From Tulasnella sp. 424 (lineage: Eukaryota; Basidiomycota; Agaricomycetes; Cantharellales; Tulasnellaceae): 64,000 nucleotides of DNA. The notes under the pieces are model-generated. The model did not search any database. It had not been told where the DNA came from and saw only the letters and a list, made by a program, of their open reading frames with translations. The stretch spans positions 2,082 to 66,081 of the forward strand of contig WSUB01000132.1 of the NCBI GenBank assembly GCA_019633425.1, given 5' to 3'. Below, in pieces: positions 1 through 12,600 of this stretch (positions within the stretch are counted from its first letter, which is position 1; each line of letters starts with the position of its first letter). Made by a program: the position numbers and the translations under genes.

Positions 1-215
1 TGTCAAAATCTTCATCTCCGCCGCAACAGCAGCCCTTCCACCTTCCGTCCTCTTCCTCTTCCTCCCGAGTCGTCAACTCTCCGCAACTCCATCTCCAGCT
101 GCATCAGACCAACGTCTCGCAGACCGCATAACGTACAACTTCCAGCCGGATGACACCGGGCACTTCAGGCCGGTGCGCTGAAGGTTCTACTGTTTGGTTA
201 CTGTTGCGTCTCAAG
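1..215 (+). pseudogene. 5' fragment of the membrane-protein gene (third copy)
   Basis: Nearly identical to 6617-6830 and recognisably related to the end of exon 1 of the intact gene at 18900-19310 (the CCGGATGAC/CCAGATGAC-ACCGGGCA stretch is shared). The copy starts outside the window, is stopped in frame and has no transmembrane or tail exons after it, so it is a decayed fragment left by segmental duplication. Confidence 0.7.
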
Positions 216-1820
216 CAGCCTGTCCCTCCTTGCTGTCCGCCACCATACGTACCCCTCCGAAGGGTTACCATTTGTCAAGTCCGTTACGCGTCGCAATAAC
301 CATGCTGCATACACTCAGTGTAGTATTGTTTTGTCCCTTTGCAGTTCGCTCAGCACAAGCTTCGTAATGAGCCACTTACCAAACTGGACCATGGTTTGGG
401 CGGACTATGTGGACATACCACACACCTCCCCATCCCTACAGACTCACCCCGGAAGGCGCTCTACTCCAATATCCGGCATTACCCATCCTTGAAATCGTCC
501 TTCCTGCCACCCCTTCGACGTCACGGACCGAGCTTATTCAAGGCTCATCAGCGTCGCTCCCACCATGTTCTTGAGACCCACTTTCGGGCCCTATCAATCC
601 ACCACACATGCCACGGCGACTGACGCCTATCATTAGTCCCAATATAGTCAAAATAGTGCAAGGTGTGCCAACGTCCAGACTCCATGCCTTTCGCCCCCTT
701 CTTTTCTACTACTACCGCCTCGCCGCTGGGATCAACTCTGAAAATACCAATACCTACAACTTTTCAGATCTTTGTTAAAATCTATCCCGCCGTTCCATTC
801 GTTCGACCCATTCGGAGGTTGCATTTTCGGACCTTGCAATATACGTTTATTATCCTATTCGTCGATTGTCACAGAACAAGTTCGAATTGGGATTGCTGTT
901 ATCTGCCCCTCAGTGCATTTCAGATCCTTCCATGCGTCACGCCTTGTATGCGGATACTTCTCGGCGAGGGCTTGCTGGGGTGTGCACTCTTCGTATCTGG
1001 TGCATGGATCGCGAAGCGACAAGACGCTCCAACTTATCTACAACGATATTTATTCTTGTTCCTCTTGGCTTACTTCACCGTGCCCGCAGGGCATAAGAAC
1101 TCGCGCCATCCCGACGAACAACCCCTGAACGCGCTCTTTAAGAGGCAGCCACTTCTCGTTCCTAACGTTCCTTGGGTGGAGCCATCCCCCGTCAATCGGA
1201 ATACAGTACCCTTACTCCCCGTGTCCGCAACGTTTTGACGTTCCAATCATCCGACTCGACTCCAATAACCATCGGAAGCATCGTGCGATCGTTGAACGCT
1301 CTTACGAGAACCGGATAACCCCAGAACACTAGTCGCTTTAGGACATCCAACGTATTAGAACGATACCCGCTTCCCACTTAAAAATTAGAACCAAAACAGG
1401 TCGGTCGGGGTGGAAGGCATTCATACAAGTTTCACCTACTGAATAATGTCCGTGAAGTTCATGAACGGGACTCGAGTTCGCCCGCAGCGCTTGATGTCAT
1501 AACCCATCAGGGCTCGAGTGATACATGCGAAATAACCTCCGTGGGACTGTCCGCGCCGTACAGTTTCATTGGAGCAGTTTCATCAACCTGAATGGAAGGA
1601 TTAGGAGTAAAGGGATGCTCTTCAAGCATCGTAATTGGGACTGACAAGGGGAGAATTTGGATGACTGCCGGCCGACTGGACTTGCGCTGTCGAGTTGATG
1701 ACATTCAGTTGTGTACCTCGTCAGGTTTACTGTATGCGTGCCAAGGCCATTTATTCAAGGACAACAAAATGGAAGAAAACAAACGACGCAAATCATCCCA
1801 TTCTAAACCTATAACGTGTA
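216..1820. repeat. Duplicated spacer, copy 1 (paired with 6816-8587)
   Basis: About 1.6 kb aligned by eye along its length to 6816-8587, with scattered substitutions and small indels. Longer open frames exist (for example 663-1238 plus), but one-base and three-base indels between the two copies (for example near 870 and 7490) break them differently. I see no recognisable protein and treat the stretch as non-coding or a decayed gene. It lies between the membrane-protein fragment and the 3' end of the kinase gene in both duplicates. Confidence 0.6.
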
Positions 1821-4800
1821 CTACAAGCAGGATGACGACGGGTCTGCCTGCAGTCGTTGGAACGCAATAGACATAGATATCCGTTCTTCTGGGTTCTTGG
1901 ACCAGCAAGCCTCAGCAACGTCCCAAGCACCCAGATAAGACACTCCTGAGAGAGACTCCGTTGGATCTTTTGGCGGCCGTCCGTCCCCATGAAGGACATA
2001 CATCACTGCCATAATGTTGTTTAAATGAGCAAAAGGTGCCTCTCCTGTAAGAACCTGTTTGAGAAAACCTCATGAATTGAGCGCATAACAAGTTAAATGA
2101 TTGAAGAAAGGTTACCTCAGCGATTGTCATGGCAAATGCGTAAACGTCCGAGCTAAACGACTTGGGTGCGTCCCGCAGCAGTTCCGGGCTTTGCCAACGG
2201 GACGTCCCCACTCCTCTCATGGCCGCAGAAGTTCTCGAGTCTGTCATCTTGCTCAGTCCAAAATCACAAATAAGACAGTGTATGTTGTCGTCAATGAGAA
2301 TGTTGGTGCCCTTGATATCTCCATGCACGATGTTATTCTGGTGGAGATAATTGAGTGCGTCGGCCGTCTCGCACAACTATCAAGCCCAACCGATCAAATT
2401 AACCGAATCAGAGGATGCGTCTAAAGGGAGAGCCTTACCAATCTGATGCGGTTAGTTCTAGGGTGGCCGGCAGTGTACTCGACTAGGGTCCCATTGTTGA
2501 TGAAGGGGCTAACTAGATAAAGATGTCGGTTGCGTCTGAATGTACCCAAAAACTCCAGAATATGAGGGTGCCGCAGACGCTGCCATATAACGGCTTCCCT
2601 CTCAAACCTCTGCAAAAGTTAAATTACTGTCTTTTCGTGAGTAATTGGATCGGGAACACCCACTCTCATAGTCGCATCTTCTTCGCCCGTCCCAGCTATT
2701 CGCGGCCTTTTGAGAGCAACTCTGCCAGCCGTGGAGTGTATCCCTTCGAAAACATCGCAGAAGTGACCGTTGAGTCTTACGGCATCGTTGGAGATAGATA
2801 TGATGAAGGAGCCAACATCGACGAGAGATGATGAAGTAATATCTTGAATCGCGGGGAGCGCAGGGTCTGCTTGAGTCACGGTGAGCGCGGGGTCTTCTTG
2901 AATCATTTGCAAAGCGTCGCTCATGGATATTCTCTTCTCGGGAATGGTGCGCCAGCAAGCCTCCGCAACGGCCCAAACTTTCCCGTACGACAGCCCAGCA
3001 GATGACACAGGAGGGTCCTTAGGAGGTCGCTTGCCTTCGATCCGAATGGCACTGATAATAGCCTCGTCCGTCCGAAGGTCAGGAAATGGGACATCTCCCG
3101 TAAGAACCTAATCCCGGGAGAGCGTATTTAACTACGACAAAATGACTCCCCAACCCAAATTCCAAGAAGGGCTCACCTCAGCGATCGTCATGCCGAAGGC
3201 ATATACATCTGATTTGAAACTTTTGGAGCCGCCTTCCAATAGCTCTGGGCTTTGCCATCGAAGGGTACCAGGGCCTTCCACTGGCACGTCAGGTGAGTTT
3301 CGTACATCGGCCGGTAGAGTGAGACCACTGGCGGAGGCGGAAAGCAGAACTTGGCCGTTGTCGCCAAAGAGAAGGCTGCTGGCTTTAATATCGCCGTGCA
3401 CGATGTCTTCCTTATGTAGATAGCTAATGACATCTGCAGTCTCGCACAACTGTTTAAACCTCATATTCGTCAGCTGAGTGGGCAAGCGTACGTTTAAGAT
3501 GTACAATATTTAAAGAAAAATAACGTACCAGCCTTATGCGATTGACACTCGGGTGCATTGCGATATACTCGACCAAGGTCCCGTTCTCGATGAACGGGCT
3601 CACGAAATAAAAATTTCCGTCTCTGTGGAAAGTGCCCAGGCACGCGAGAATATGAGGATGTCGCAGCCTCTCCCACATTTCAGCTTCTCGTTGGAATCTC
3701 TTCAATGGGATTAAGTCTGTCAGCGGAAATGACCTATATGATGGAAAGAACACGTACTCTCATGATATCCTCGTTGTTGCTTGCAGCTCCAATCATGGGC
3801 CTCTTTAGAGTCACTTTTCCCACTCTGGTGTGGGTACCTGCGAATACATCGCAGAAGTGACCATTTACTTTGACGGGCGTTGATGATATCCAGGTTATCT
3901 GGGTACCGACATCTGCAGCAGAAGTTAAAGTGGTCGTGCTCGCGTCGAAATTGATCGGTGAGCTCTCCGCTCTTGGGCTGGCTATTTTGTCCTCTATATC
4001 TGTAACAGAAGCCGAAGACGCGATGCTTGGAGAGATGGAGGCCCCTGAACCCGCCACTCTTCGGTTGTCCCATAGTTGCTCGCGGAATCTGGGTCGACCA
4101 GGGGTGTACGGGGGCGGTGGAGTGTAGGGTGGCAGTGGGGCCTTGATACTTATCAGGGTTGCCAGCGATGGCAAACGAAGCGAAGGAGATTTCGATCTCC
4201 TTCGAACACTTCGATGTTTTGGACAACCTGATTGGCTAGTAGGGCGTGGAAGATTGTTCTCAGGGACAAAAAAACGCAATCGAAGCTACTTCGCGGCAAC
4301 ACTACCTAGAATCATAGGCTCGTTCCCACCGTTTCTCTATCTGGCTCGATGCAGAGCGAACCGGCGTGTCGGGCAGAGCTCGGAGGTAAGATTGGTAAGC
4401 GAGTCTAGGGGTTATCGAGCCATGCGTTGCATCAGGAGGGCCCGCCCCCTTCGAATTTGGGATAAGCCAGACGCCAGCGAATCTGAATCAGCCAACTGAC
4501 AGGTGTAACCAGAAAGAGCTCCTCTAGACAAGCGATTAAGAGTTCAGTGCAGCCTCTATTGCTTCCACCCAGCAGGACTTCAATCATTTGGCGAATATGT
4601 CCACGGTCCCTCATATTATTGTACATTAAGGAAGCTTGTTTCACCTTCTGCCAGATGTTCGACATGGTTCTAGAAGAGATGCTCTCGAGTGCCATGAATG
4701 ACGTATCGGAGAGTTTACCCACTGAATCGCCGTCTTCGGATCAGAGTAGTCGATCCTCCCCCTACGTTTCCGTCGAATGATTCGCAGCAAGTCTTGTGCA

Positions 4801-5039
4801 GCCTCGTTGGATTTAACTGGCCACTCTGTGAGCTGCAACGACCTGATTATGAAATCCGTAGACATACCAGTAACAGGACTTACTTCAAGAACTGCTTCGA
4901 TTGAAGCTTTCAACCGCTCATAGTTAGTGGGATTTTGCGCTAGCAGCTCCGCGAGCGGCATGGGGTCGGGCGACATGGCCAAACTGCGCCTACTCTGTAT
5001 GACGGCTGGATGTCGATGGGAAAGGCGGACGTTCGCCAT
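1821..5039 (-). CDS. TKL-type protein with a pseudokinase domain followed by a kinase domain
   Basis: Likely cytosolic signalling kinase. Exons readable on the minus strand: 4287/4279-3758, 3699-3529, 3449-3177, 3107-2664, 2609-2439, 2376-2117 and 2054-1821, all with GT-AG introns; intron positions in domain 1 are repeated exactly in domain 2. The N-terminal exon starts at the ATG at 5039 and encodes a helical segment shared with the other kinase gene (16715). A donor near 4718 is plausible, but the splice joining it to the 4287 exon is not resolved. Domain 2 keeps VALK lysine, alpha-C Glu, HGDIKGTN, DFG and SPE. Domain 1 keeps the lysine and Glu but has HGDIKASS (Asn lost) and ASG in place of DFG, so it should not bind Mg-ATP normally. 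Both glycine loops are degenerate (NGHFCDVF). A proline stretch with LPPY and PPPY motifs precedes domain 1. TKL kinases with HGD in place of HRD are typical of basidiomycetes; the order pseudokinase-kinase resembles JAK by analogy only. Confidence 0.8.
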
Positions 5040-6447
5040 GCTGAAATGATTCCGAGTAAGGTCCTGGCGTCGTGATGGGAAGATAAAAAGGTGAAGAGGC
5101 GCTTGTGGCGATTACTGGCAGTGTGGTGAGAGTCTGTAAAGCGGAGCGACTAGCAAATCGTTTGGCAGACGGCGGGTTTGGTTCAAGTCCAAATGGTGAA
5201 CACGCCTTCAGCGTGCTTTTTGCGCTCCGTAAGCGCCGAGGCGTACATATTCCCAGGCATCGACGCCTTCTGCCCAACCACCGACTATTATATTGCGCTC
5301 CTTGTCAAGCCGGTATAAAGTAGTCTCTTGGGAGAAAGACTAAATACAACCTGCGTGGATAGGATCGATCTATATTGACGGAGCACAACCGCCGGTGTAC
5401 TACTAGTCCTCTCAACCACATGCAGTGCGCAGACCGGTCATTTCGCTGATCTTACGGCCTACGCTCGCTCAAGTTCGAGGAGGCTAAACTAGTCATGTCA
5501 ACTATAATATTAATGGTATTTATAAGCTTGTATTCTATATTGATATCGACCCTCGCTGATGGAGCCGTCATCCAGTTAACGGGACACTTAAGTTCGGGAA
5601 AGGTTCCTGATCGCGAGCGTGCCTAAAGCTGGAGAATGCCGAAAGGAAGAACAGAACCGACTATACCTTATGTAAAAGGTCTTGGCGGTGGTTTAGGTGT
5701 ATAAGAAGATTCCGTTTTCCCGGGAAGAGCTTGGCACGGGGAAGCGATCGACAGGTCGGCTTGTCTTGAGGAGGTAACGTCGGACGCGTCGGGATCGACA
5801 GTCGATCCGTTTTCTGTGATTCCAAATGCTCCGGAATGTTGTCTCAAGTTGCTGAATCACGCGCGTGTCGGACCGGTTTTAGCTGACTAGTGAGATTGAG
5901 GATGGCGGCATTGTTTGGCACGAGTAGCCCCATTGTTTGCCAAGTCGGGGGGTACGGATGGGCGGCTGTTTGGGCGTTTTGGGTGGTGGTCAAAGTCGAC
6001 GAGAAAACGCCCAATCATGTTCCGCAGCCAAGAGAAGAGCGGAACCTGAACGGCGAGGAAAAAGAAAAGAGCGAAAAATAAGAGTGGATTCTCTTGGCTG
6101 GCACGTTCAGCTGCAAGTTGCGACTGATTCAGAAAGAATTCCCGTCCCTCTTCCCTCTCCCTCCCTCTCCCTTCCTCCCTCTCCTCTCCATTGCAGCTGG
6201 AGTGTATTGCGATGGTGGGATGTTGTCGGGTGATGAGTGAGAGGTGATTGGTTGTGCCCAAATAGAGCGGTATGTACTCTTTCCCCCTCGCTTCCCTTCA
6301 CTTGCTCTTGGCTCTCCCCTCCCCTGCCCGCCCCATTTCTAAATATCGCCTGCAAGAGAACACACACACAACACCTGTGTCTTGGCACAACAACACCAAG
6401 AGTTAGTGAAAACAATCAACGGCAAGAGGAGTTGGCTAGTTGGAAGG
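5040..6447. repeat. Duplicated intergenic/promoter region, copy 1 (paired with 17340-18899)
   Basis: Lies between the divergent kinase gene and membrane-protein fragment. Stretches such as GAGGCGTACATATTCCCAGG (5239 region; 17427 region) and the CGATCGACAGGTCGGCTTGT block (5746; 18098) are shared with 17340-18899. It includes a CT-rich promoter tract near 6150-6190 and 6280-6330. No supported gene was seen; small open frames here do not agree between copies. Confidence 0.65.
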
Positions 6448-6811
6448 ATGGCGGATGACATGTACCTCCACCTGGCATCAGCATCATAAGGCGGCAGAAG
6501 AAGCTACCCATCGTCAGCACTCATCGTGCCCCTCGCCGCCTTCATCCCTCAAGCTGTCTTAGCAAGACCTGTGCTCCTCCCCGGCCTTCTTCTACCCATC
6601 TATTCCTCAGTCCACGTCAAAATCTTCATCTCCGCCGCAACAGCAGCCCTTCCACCTTCCGTCCTCTTCCTCTTCCTCCCGAGTCGTCAACTCTCCGCAA
6701 CTCCATCCCCAGCTGCATTAGACCAACGTCTTGCAGACCGCATAGTGTACAACTTCCAGCCGGATGACACCGGGCACTCAAGCCGGCGCGCTGGAGCTTC
6801 CACTGTTTGGT
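6448..6811 (+). pseudogene. Truncated copy of the membrane-protein gene (exon 1 only)
   Basis: The ATG at 6448 matches the start of the gene at 18900, but a 4-base insertion directly after codon 4 shifts the frame. The rest of exon 1 is still readable in another frame (ARPVLLP, the proline/serine stretch, QPDDTGH). After the exon 1 donor the sequence switches to the unrelated spacer at 6816, so the transmembrane and cytosolic exons are missing. The promoter region was duplicated with it and may still be transcribed. Confidence 0.75.
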
Positions 6812-6815
6812 GAGT

Positions 6816-8587
6816 TACTGTTGCGTCTCAAGCAGCCTGTCCCTTCTTGCTGTCCACTACTATACGTGCCCCTCCGAAGAGTTGCCATTTGTCAAGTCGT
6901 TACGCGTCGCAATAACCATGCTGCATACACTCAGTGTAATATTGCTTTGTCCCCTTGCAGTTCGCTCAGCACAAGCTTCATAATGAGCCACTTACCAAAC
7001 TGGACCATGGTTTGGGCGGACTATGTGGACATACCACACACCTCCCCATCCCTTCAGACTCACCCCGGCAGGCGCTCTACTCCAATATCCGGCAGTACCC
7101 ATCCTTGAAATCGTCCTTCCTGCCACCCCTCCGACGTCGCGGACCAAGCTTATTCGAGGCTCATCAGCGTCGCTCTCACCATGTCCTTGAGACCCACTTT
7201 CGGGTCCTATCAATCCACCACACATGCCGCGGCGACTGACGCCTATCATTAGTCCTAATGTAGTCGAAATTGTGCAAGGTGTGCCAACGTCCACACTCCA
7301 TGCCTCTCATCCCCTTGTTTTCTACTAGTACTACCACCGCCTCGCCGCTGCGATCAACTCTGGAAATACCAATACCTACAACTTTTCAGATCTTTGTTAA
7401 AGTCTATCCCGCCCTTCCATTCGTTCGCCCATTCGGAGGTTGCGTTGTCGGACCTTGCAATATACGTTTATTATCCTATTTGTCGATTTGTCACGGAACA
7501 AGTTCGAATTGGGATTGCTGCTATCTGCCCCTCAATGCATTTCAGATCCTTCCATGCGTTACGCCTTGTATGTGGATACTTCTCAGCGAGGGCTTGCTGG
7601 GGTGTGCACTCTTCGTATCTGATGCATGGATCGCGAAGCGGCAAGACACTCCAACTTATCTACAACGATATTTATCCTTGTTCCTCTTGGCTTACTTCAT
7701 GACCGTGCCCGCAGGGCATAAGAACTCGCGCCATCCCCACAAACAACCCCTGAACGCGTTCTTCGCTCCTCTTTAAGAGCCAGCCACTTCTCGTTCCTGA
7801 CGTTCCTTGGGTGGAGCCATCCCCCGTCAATCGGAATACCCTTATTCCCCGTGTCCGCAACGCTTTGATATTCCAATCATCCGACTCGACTCGATAACCA
7901 TCGGAAGCATCGTGCTCTCCTTGAACGCTCTAACAAGAATCGGATAACCCCAGAGCACTTCGCAGATCGTCTTAGGACGTCCAACGTATCATAACGGTAC
8001 CCGCTTAAGAAATTGAACCAAAATAGGTTAACTGGAGTAGAAGGCATTCATACAAGTTTCACCTACTAAATAATGTCCGTCAAGTCCATGAACGGGGCTC
8101 GAGTCTGCCTGAAGCGCTTGACGTGATGGTCCATTAGCACTCGAGCGACACATGCAATGTAACCCCTGTGGGCCTGGTCCGTGCCGTAACGTTTCACCGG
8201 AGCACTTTCGTCAATCTGAATGGATGAATTCGGAGTAAAGGGGTGGGTTTAAGCATCGTAATTGGGACTGACTCTGGAGGAATTTTGATGGCTGCCCGCC
8301 GACTGAACTTGCGCTGTCGAGTTGATGACATTCAGTTATGTGCTGCATCAGGTTACATTATAAATCCTTATATTTCGCATCACACAAGCGTATATATAAA
8401 TCTTTGGCTGTTTTGTTCTAGTGGTCCTGATGACGGCGACGGGCTTCCCATGCATGAAAGTCTAGGTGGCTTTGGGTTCTGTTCGAGCCCTCACTGCCTG
8501 CCAGAGAGCATTTATTCAATGGCAACAAAGACAAATACTACACAAATCATCCCATGTTAAACCCGTAGCAACACGTACTACAAACGG
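6816..8587. repeat. Duplicated spacer, copy 2 (paired with 216-1820)
   Basis: Same content and order as 216-1820, ending at the 3' end of a kinase gene in both cases. An AT-rich insertion (about 8355-8410) is present only here. The open frame at 7270-7776 parallels 663-1238 but differs by frame-breaking indels. No function can be assigned. Confidence 0.6.
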
Positions 8588-9470
8588 TCACGATGACGAG
8601 GGGTCTGCCTGCAGTCGTTGGAATGCAACAGCCATGGATATCCTTTCTGCTGGGGTTTTGGACCAGCAAGCCTCAGCAACGTCCCATGCGCCCAGATAAG
8701 ACACTCCGGAGAGAGAGTTGGTTGGAGCTTTTGGCGGCCGTTCGTCCCTAGTAACAACGGCAAACATCACCGCGGTATCGTTGTTTAAATGAGCAAAAGG
8801 CGCCTCTCCTGTAAGGACCTGTTCAAGAAAACCTCATGAATTAAACGCATAACAAGCTAAACGTTTTTGAAGAAAATTTACCTCAGCGATTGTCATGGCA
8901 AAGGCGTAAGCATCCGAGCTAAACGACTTGGGTGCGTCGAGCCACAGTTCCGGGCTTTGCCAACGGAACGCTCCCACTCCTGCCATTGAAGCAGAAGTTC
9001 TCGAGTGCGTCATCTTCGTCAGGCCAAAATCACAAAGAAGACAATGTATGCGGTCGTCGATGAGAATGTTGCTAGCCTTGATATCTCCATGCACAACACC
9101 ATTCTGGTGGAGATAATTAACTGCGTCCGCCGTCTCGCGCAACTGTCAAGCATAGCCAATCACATGAACGTAATCTGAGGATTCGCCTAAATGAGAGCCT
9201 TACCAGTCTAATGCAGTTGATTTCGGGATGGCTGGCAATGTATTCGGCTAGGGTCCCATTGTTGATGAAAGGGCTTACGAGATACAGTTGCCCGTTACGT
9301 TTGAAGGAACCCAAAAACTCCAGAATGTGAGGATGCCGCAGAGACGACCATGTCGTGGCTTCCCTCTCAAATCTCTGCAGAAAGTTAAAGTTATTATTAT
9401 TTCGGCAATATTGGCAATTGGATTGGGAATCACCCACTCTAATTATCGCAGCTTCGTCGCCGATTCCTCC
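8588..9470 (-). pseudogene. 3' half of a transposon-interrupted TKL kinase gene
   Basis: Exons on the minus strand: 9470-9431 (end of the exon that begins in the 16715 piece), 9374-9204, 9142-8882 and 8818-8588. They encode the alpha-C helix with its Glu, HGDIKASN, an intact DFG, SPE and the C-lobe, ending ADPSSS-stop. Splice positions match both domains of the kinase gene at 1821-5039, and the domain is most like domain 2 there. The ATP-binding lysine and glycine loop lie on the other side of the transposon, at 16288-16715. With one copy of ATTCCTCC removed the frame runs through (ALKRPRVGG then IGDEAAIIR). The kinase was therefore intact before insertion and is now inactivated as a single gene. 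Confidence 0.88.
9463..9470. repeat. Target-site duplication, left copy (ATTCCTCC)
   Basis: Eight bases identical to 16288-16295; directly abuts the left terminal inverted repeat starting GGCGCGGTAGCG at 9471. Confidence 0.9.
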
Positions 9471-9633
9471 GGCGCGGTAGCGATATCTGTGCTTCGATAT
9501 CGATTTCGATAGCGTACGTAATCAGGGGCTCGGACTTAAGCGGGCGGATGTCCTTTTTCGGCAATTCCGGTGCTGGCTTTCGGATCGTGGAAGGAGGTCC
9601 TTTTCCTCGTTTTCTTCAACGGTCTACCTGCAC

Positions 9634-12600
9634 ATGAGCCTAAATAACCTCGACCACAACAAGAATCTTGACTCTGTTTCGGCGGGGGAAGAAGAAGAAG
9701 AAGAAGAATATGCACGTTACCTCGCCGACGACATCGACGCCGCCCTCTTCGACTCCTTTTTTCCTTCCGGCGACTCTTCTGAAGATCAAGCCGGCACTCC
9801 TCACTCACCTCCGCCAATAATCACGGAGAGTACTGGGTCGGATGCTGTGAGCTTGGGGGATGAAAGGTCAGCTTCTCAATTTCGCGAAGTTGTCCGTGTA
9901 CTCGCGATTCGCGCGACGCGAAGTTGTCCGCGCACTCACGACGCGTTCACCTCTGCAGGGGTGGTTGTAGTCGGACTGGATCCGACTCAGCTCAAACCCA
10001 CCGTGATCCATCAACTCGGGGCAAAACAACCACTCAAGCGACCGCCGCTTTTCGGCGTCCTCAAGCGCTGCGGGCGGAAGCGGCGGAAGCTCAGGCTGCA
10101 ACGCTGCCGCAGAGGGGGAGACCAGCGAAAGGATGGGCGGATAGGATTGGAGCGGAGATCCAGTTCCGAGCCCCAGGGAAGGTGGTAGCGGTGAGTATCA
10201 CCTCCGGACCGTAACTCTGCTTGTGACTGACTATCCTTGTAGGCTAATGATGCAAACCATTCTTCGGAGTGGGACCAAGCACGCTTAAGGAGTGGGAGGT
10301 TAGGTGTACATGTTCAAAAAGTCAATAAATCGCCTGTTCTGCCCTCCATCGACCGTTCGGGTTTGGCACCCAGCGCATTGAACCTTGTGCCCTCTATTGT
10401 AATTCCGAACTCCGAGTCCGGCGACCCTGGATCCCACATTCAACTCGATTCCAACACACAACTAGCCATTCAATGTGACTTTCCAACAACTCCGTACACC
10501 GTTGGAGGGTCAAATAACTATGCTGTGCGGGCTGACGATATCGACACGGGCTCGAGTGTCATGGTCAATGAAGAAGATGATGGAGATGTGTGGGATGGAA
10601 TGCAACCGGACGGAGTGGGGGAGGATAACATTCCTGTTGAGGATGAGGTGACGGACTTGGGCTCGGAGAGATCGGACTCGGGCAGAACAAGGAGTGAAAG
10701 AGGGAACCCGGAGCCTCTCTCAAGTGGCGGACAGAGCACTCAGCACCTTCCGCCGTGGGTTGTGACGGCTTTCAAAGCTGCTACGGCATCGCCGCTTCTA
10801 GCGGAAAAATCTGCCACCCATATGCCCAAGCTATATTCGGAGCACGGATCGTTTTGGTTACCTTCACCATCACCCATCTTCAAGCTTCGGAGCGCCGAAA
10901 ATGCGCTGGATCTCAACCCTGCAGCCATCTACCAACCACGCTTTTTCTACTGGGACCCTCAGCCGCTCGTGCCAAGTGGTTCAATCAGCTGTCCGATATC
11001 GAGCTGTAACGCCATACTCTCTCGACATGGCACGCTTGACCATCCTCGACGGGTGGTTGGTCTAGAGGACCTGTACTGGCTCATTGGGGTTCGGTATCGG
11101 TGCCCAAGCTGTATCAACCCGAAAACGAAAAGGAAGGGAACGGTGACCTTCACCAGTTGGGATAGTCGGATTCTTGCCTCTCTTCCACCATCCCTCGCCT
11201 CGCTTTTCCCTGCTCAACTCACAGCTCGGAGTGGACTGGACAAGACTGTCCTTCGGCTTCTCCGCTCCGCATGTGGGAACGGCGTTGGGCCAAAGCAATT
11301 TGCAGACATGCTAAGCAACCTCCACCACCGTCAGCATGATGAACGCCACCTCCTTTACGTAAATACGATCCTTGCTGGACCAGGCGGGCGGGGCATTGGC
11401 AAGTGGCCAAAAGACACCTTATTTGAACCATTTGGGAAGTATTCCGACCCGAAGGGCTATGGTGGCTTTATTCCATCCTCGCAGTGGCTGCGAGATATTT
11501 ATGATGGGTTTATTGAGTCACGCATGGACGACTTCAACCAACACACAGCCATGCTGCCTCTTGATGTTGGTGCACTTGATCATAGTCATAAGGTAAGTTG
11601 GCCCCGAGCCTGTTGTTTTTTTCTGGCGGCGTTTCTGAAATTGTTTTCTTGCAGGTCACCAAGCACATTGCGCTAATCGATGGTGTACCAACATACACTG
11701 CTTTGATGTCCATCACAAATCAATATGGCGATATCCGTGGCTCTTACCTCTGTACCAGCAAAGCACATTCCCAGTTTGAACCTGCCCTTCACTCTATCGC
11801 AAAGTCTCTCCCCCAATTCAGCCACCGACCTCCACAACTGTTCTTTACGGATAACGTCGATGACGCACCGCTGCTGAAGAGATGTTTTCCATCCCTGGCT
11901 GAGGGTGTAATCCCAGTTGACAAGAACGCCTCACTGCCATTGTTCACGATCCCAAGCGAAGTCACCATTTCCATACTTTATACAACAAACCAGATCAACA
12001 ATGCGATGAAGTCGATAATGGATACCCTTGTGGTTGACAGCAGGGACCAAAGCCTTGTTATTGGTCTAGATGCAGAGTGGAATGTGAGGCCGGGCTCATC
12101 ATCCATCTCGAACACCGCAGTCATGCAAATTGCATTTGAGAACCATGTATATATTATTCCGGTACGGCGTTTTTGTACCCTGGACTATCGTACAGTATTC
12201 TGACTCCTCTGCCCTTTAGATTGCTCGCTTCACAGCCAAGAAAGAGCTCCCACGGAGCATTTGTGCTGTCCTTCAGAGCAGCAGGATCCATAAGGTGGGG
12301 CGTATGGTCGAGAACGACCTCAAGCGTCTTGCTTCGGAAGCATATACCGGTTGCATATTCACGGGTGCTGTGGAGCTTGCACAGTTGGCAAAGCAGCGAA
12401 GTGTTATTCCGACAGCTCGCACCAGTCTCAGTGAGCTTGTTGCGCTGACGCTGAAGCACTATCTTGAAAAGGATCAATCCATTCGAGTTAGTGAGGACTG
12501 GGATCGGGAAACTTTGTCGGACGACCAAGTGCGATATGCAGCAACAGATGCATACGCATCGCTGGCTGTGTACAATGCCCTTATGGAGATTCCGGTCCCT

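Noticed and set aside
663..1238. 191-aa open frame with hydrophobic segments, possible membrane protein
   Set aside because: The duplicate copy at 7270 has different indels that change the frame, and no ATG context, introns or homologous domain could be supported.
4432..4722. 96-aa minus-strand frame with helical look, between the kinase N-terminal exon and first kinase domain
   Set aside because: Not listed as a separate gene: it overlaps a likely intron of the kinase gene and lacks support from the sister gene.
5110..5205. tRNA-like stretch ending GGTTCAAGTCC
   Set aside because: The matching duplicate at about 17340-17380 has lost most of it and no acceptor stem pairs; the B-box resemblance is probably chance.
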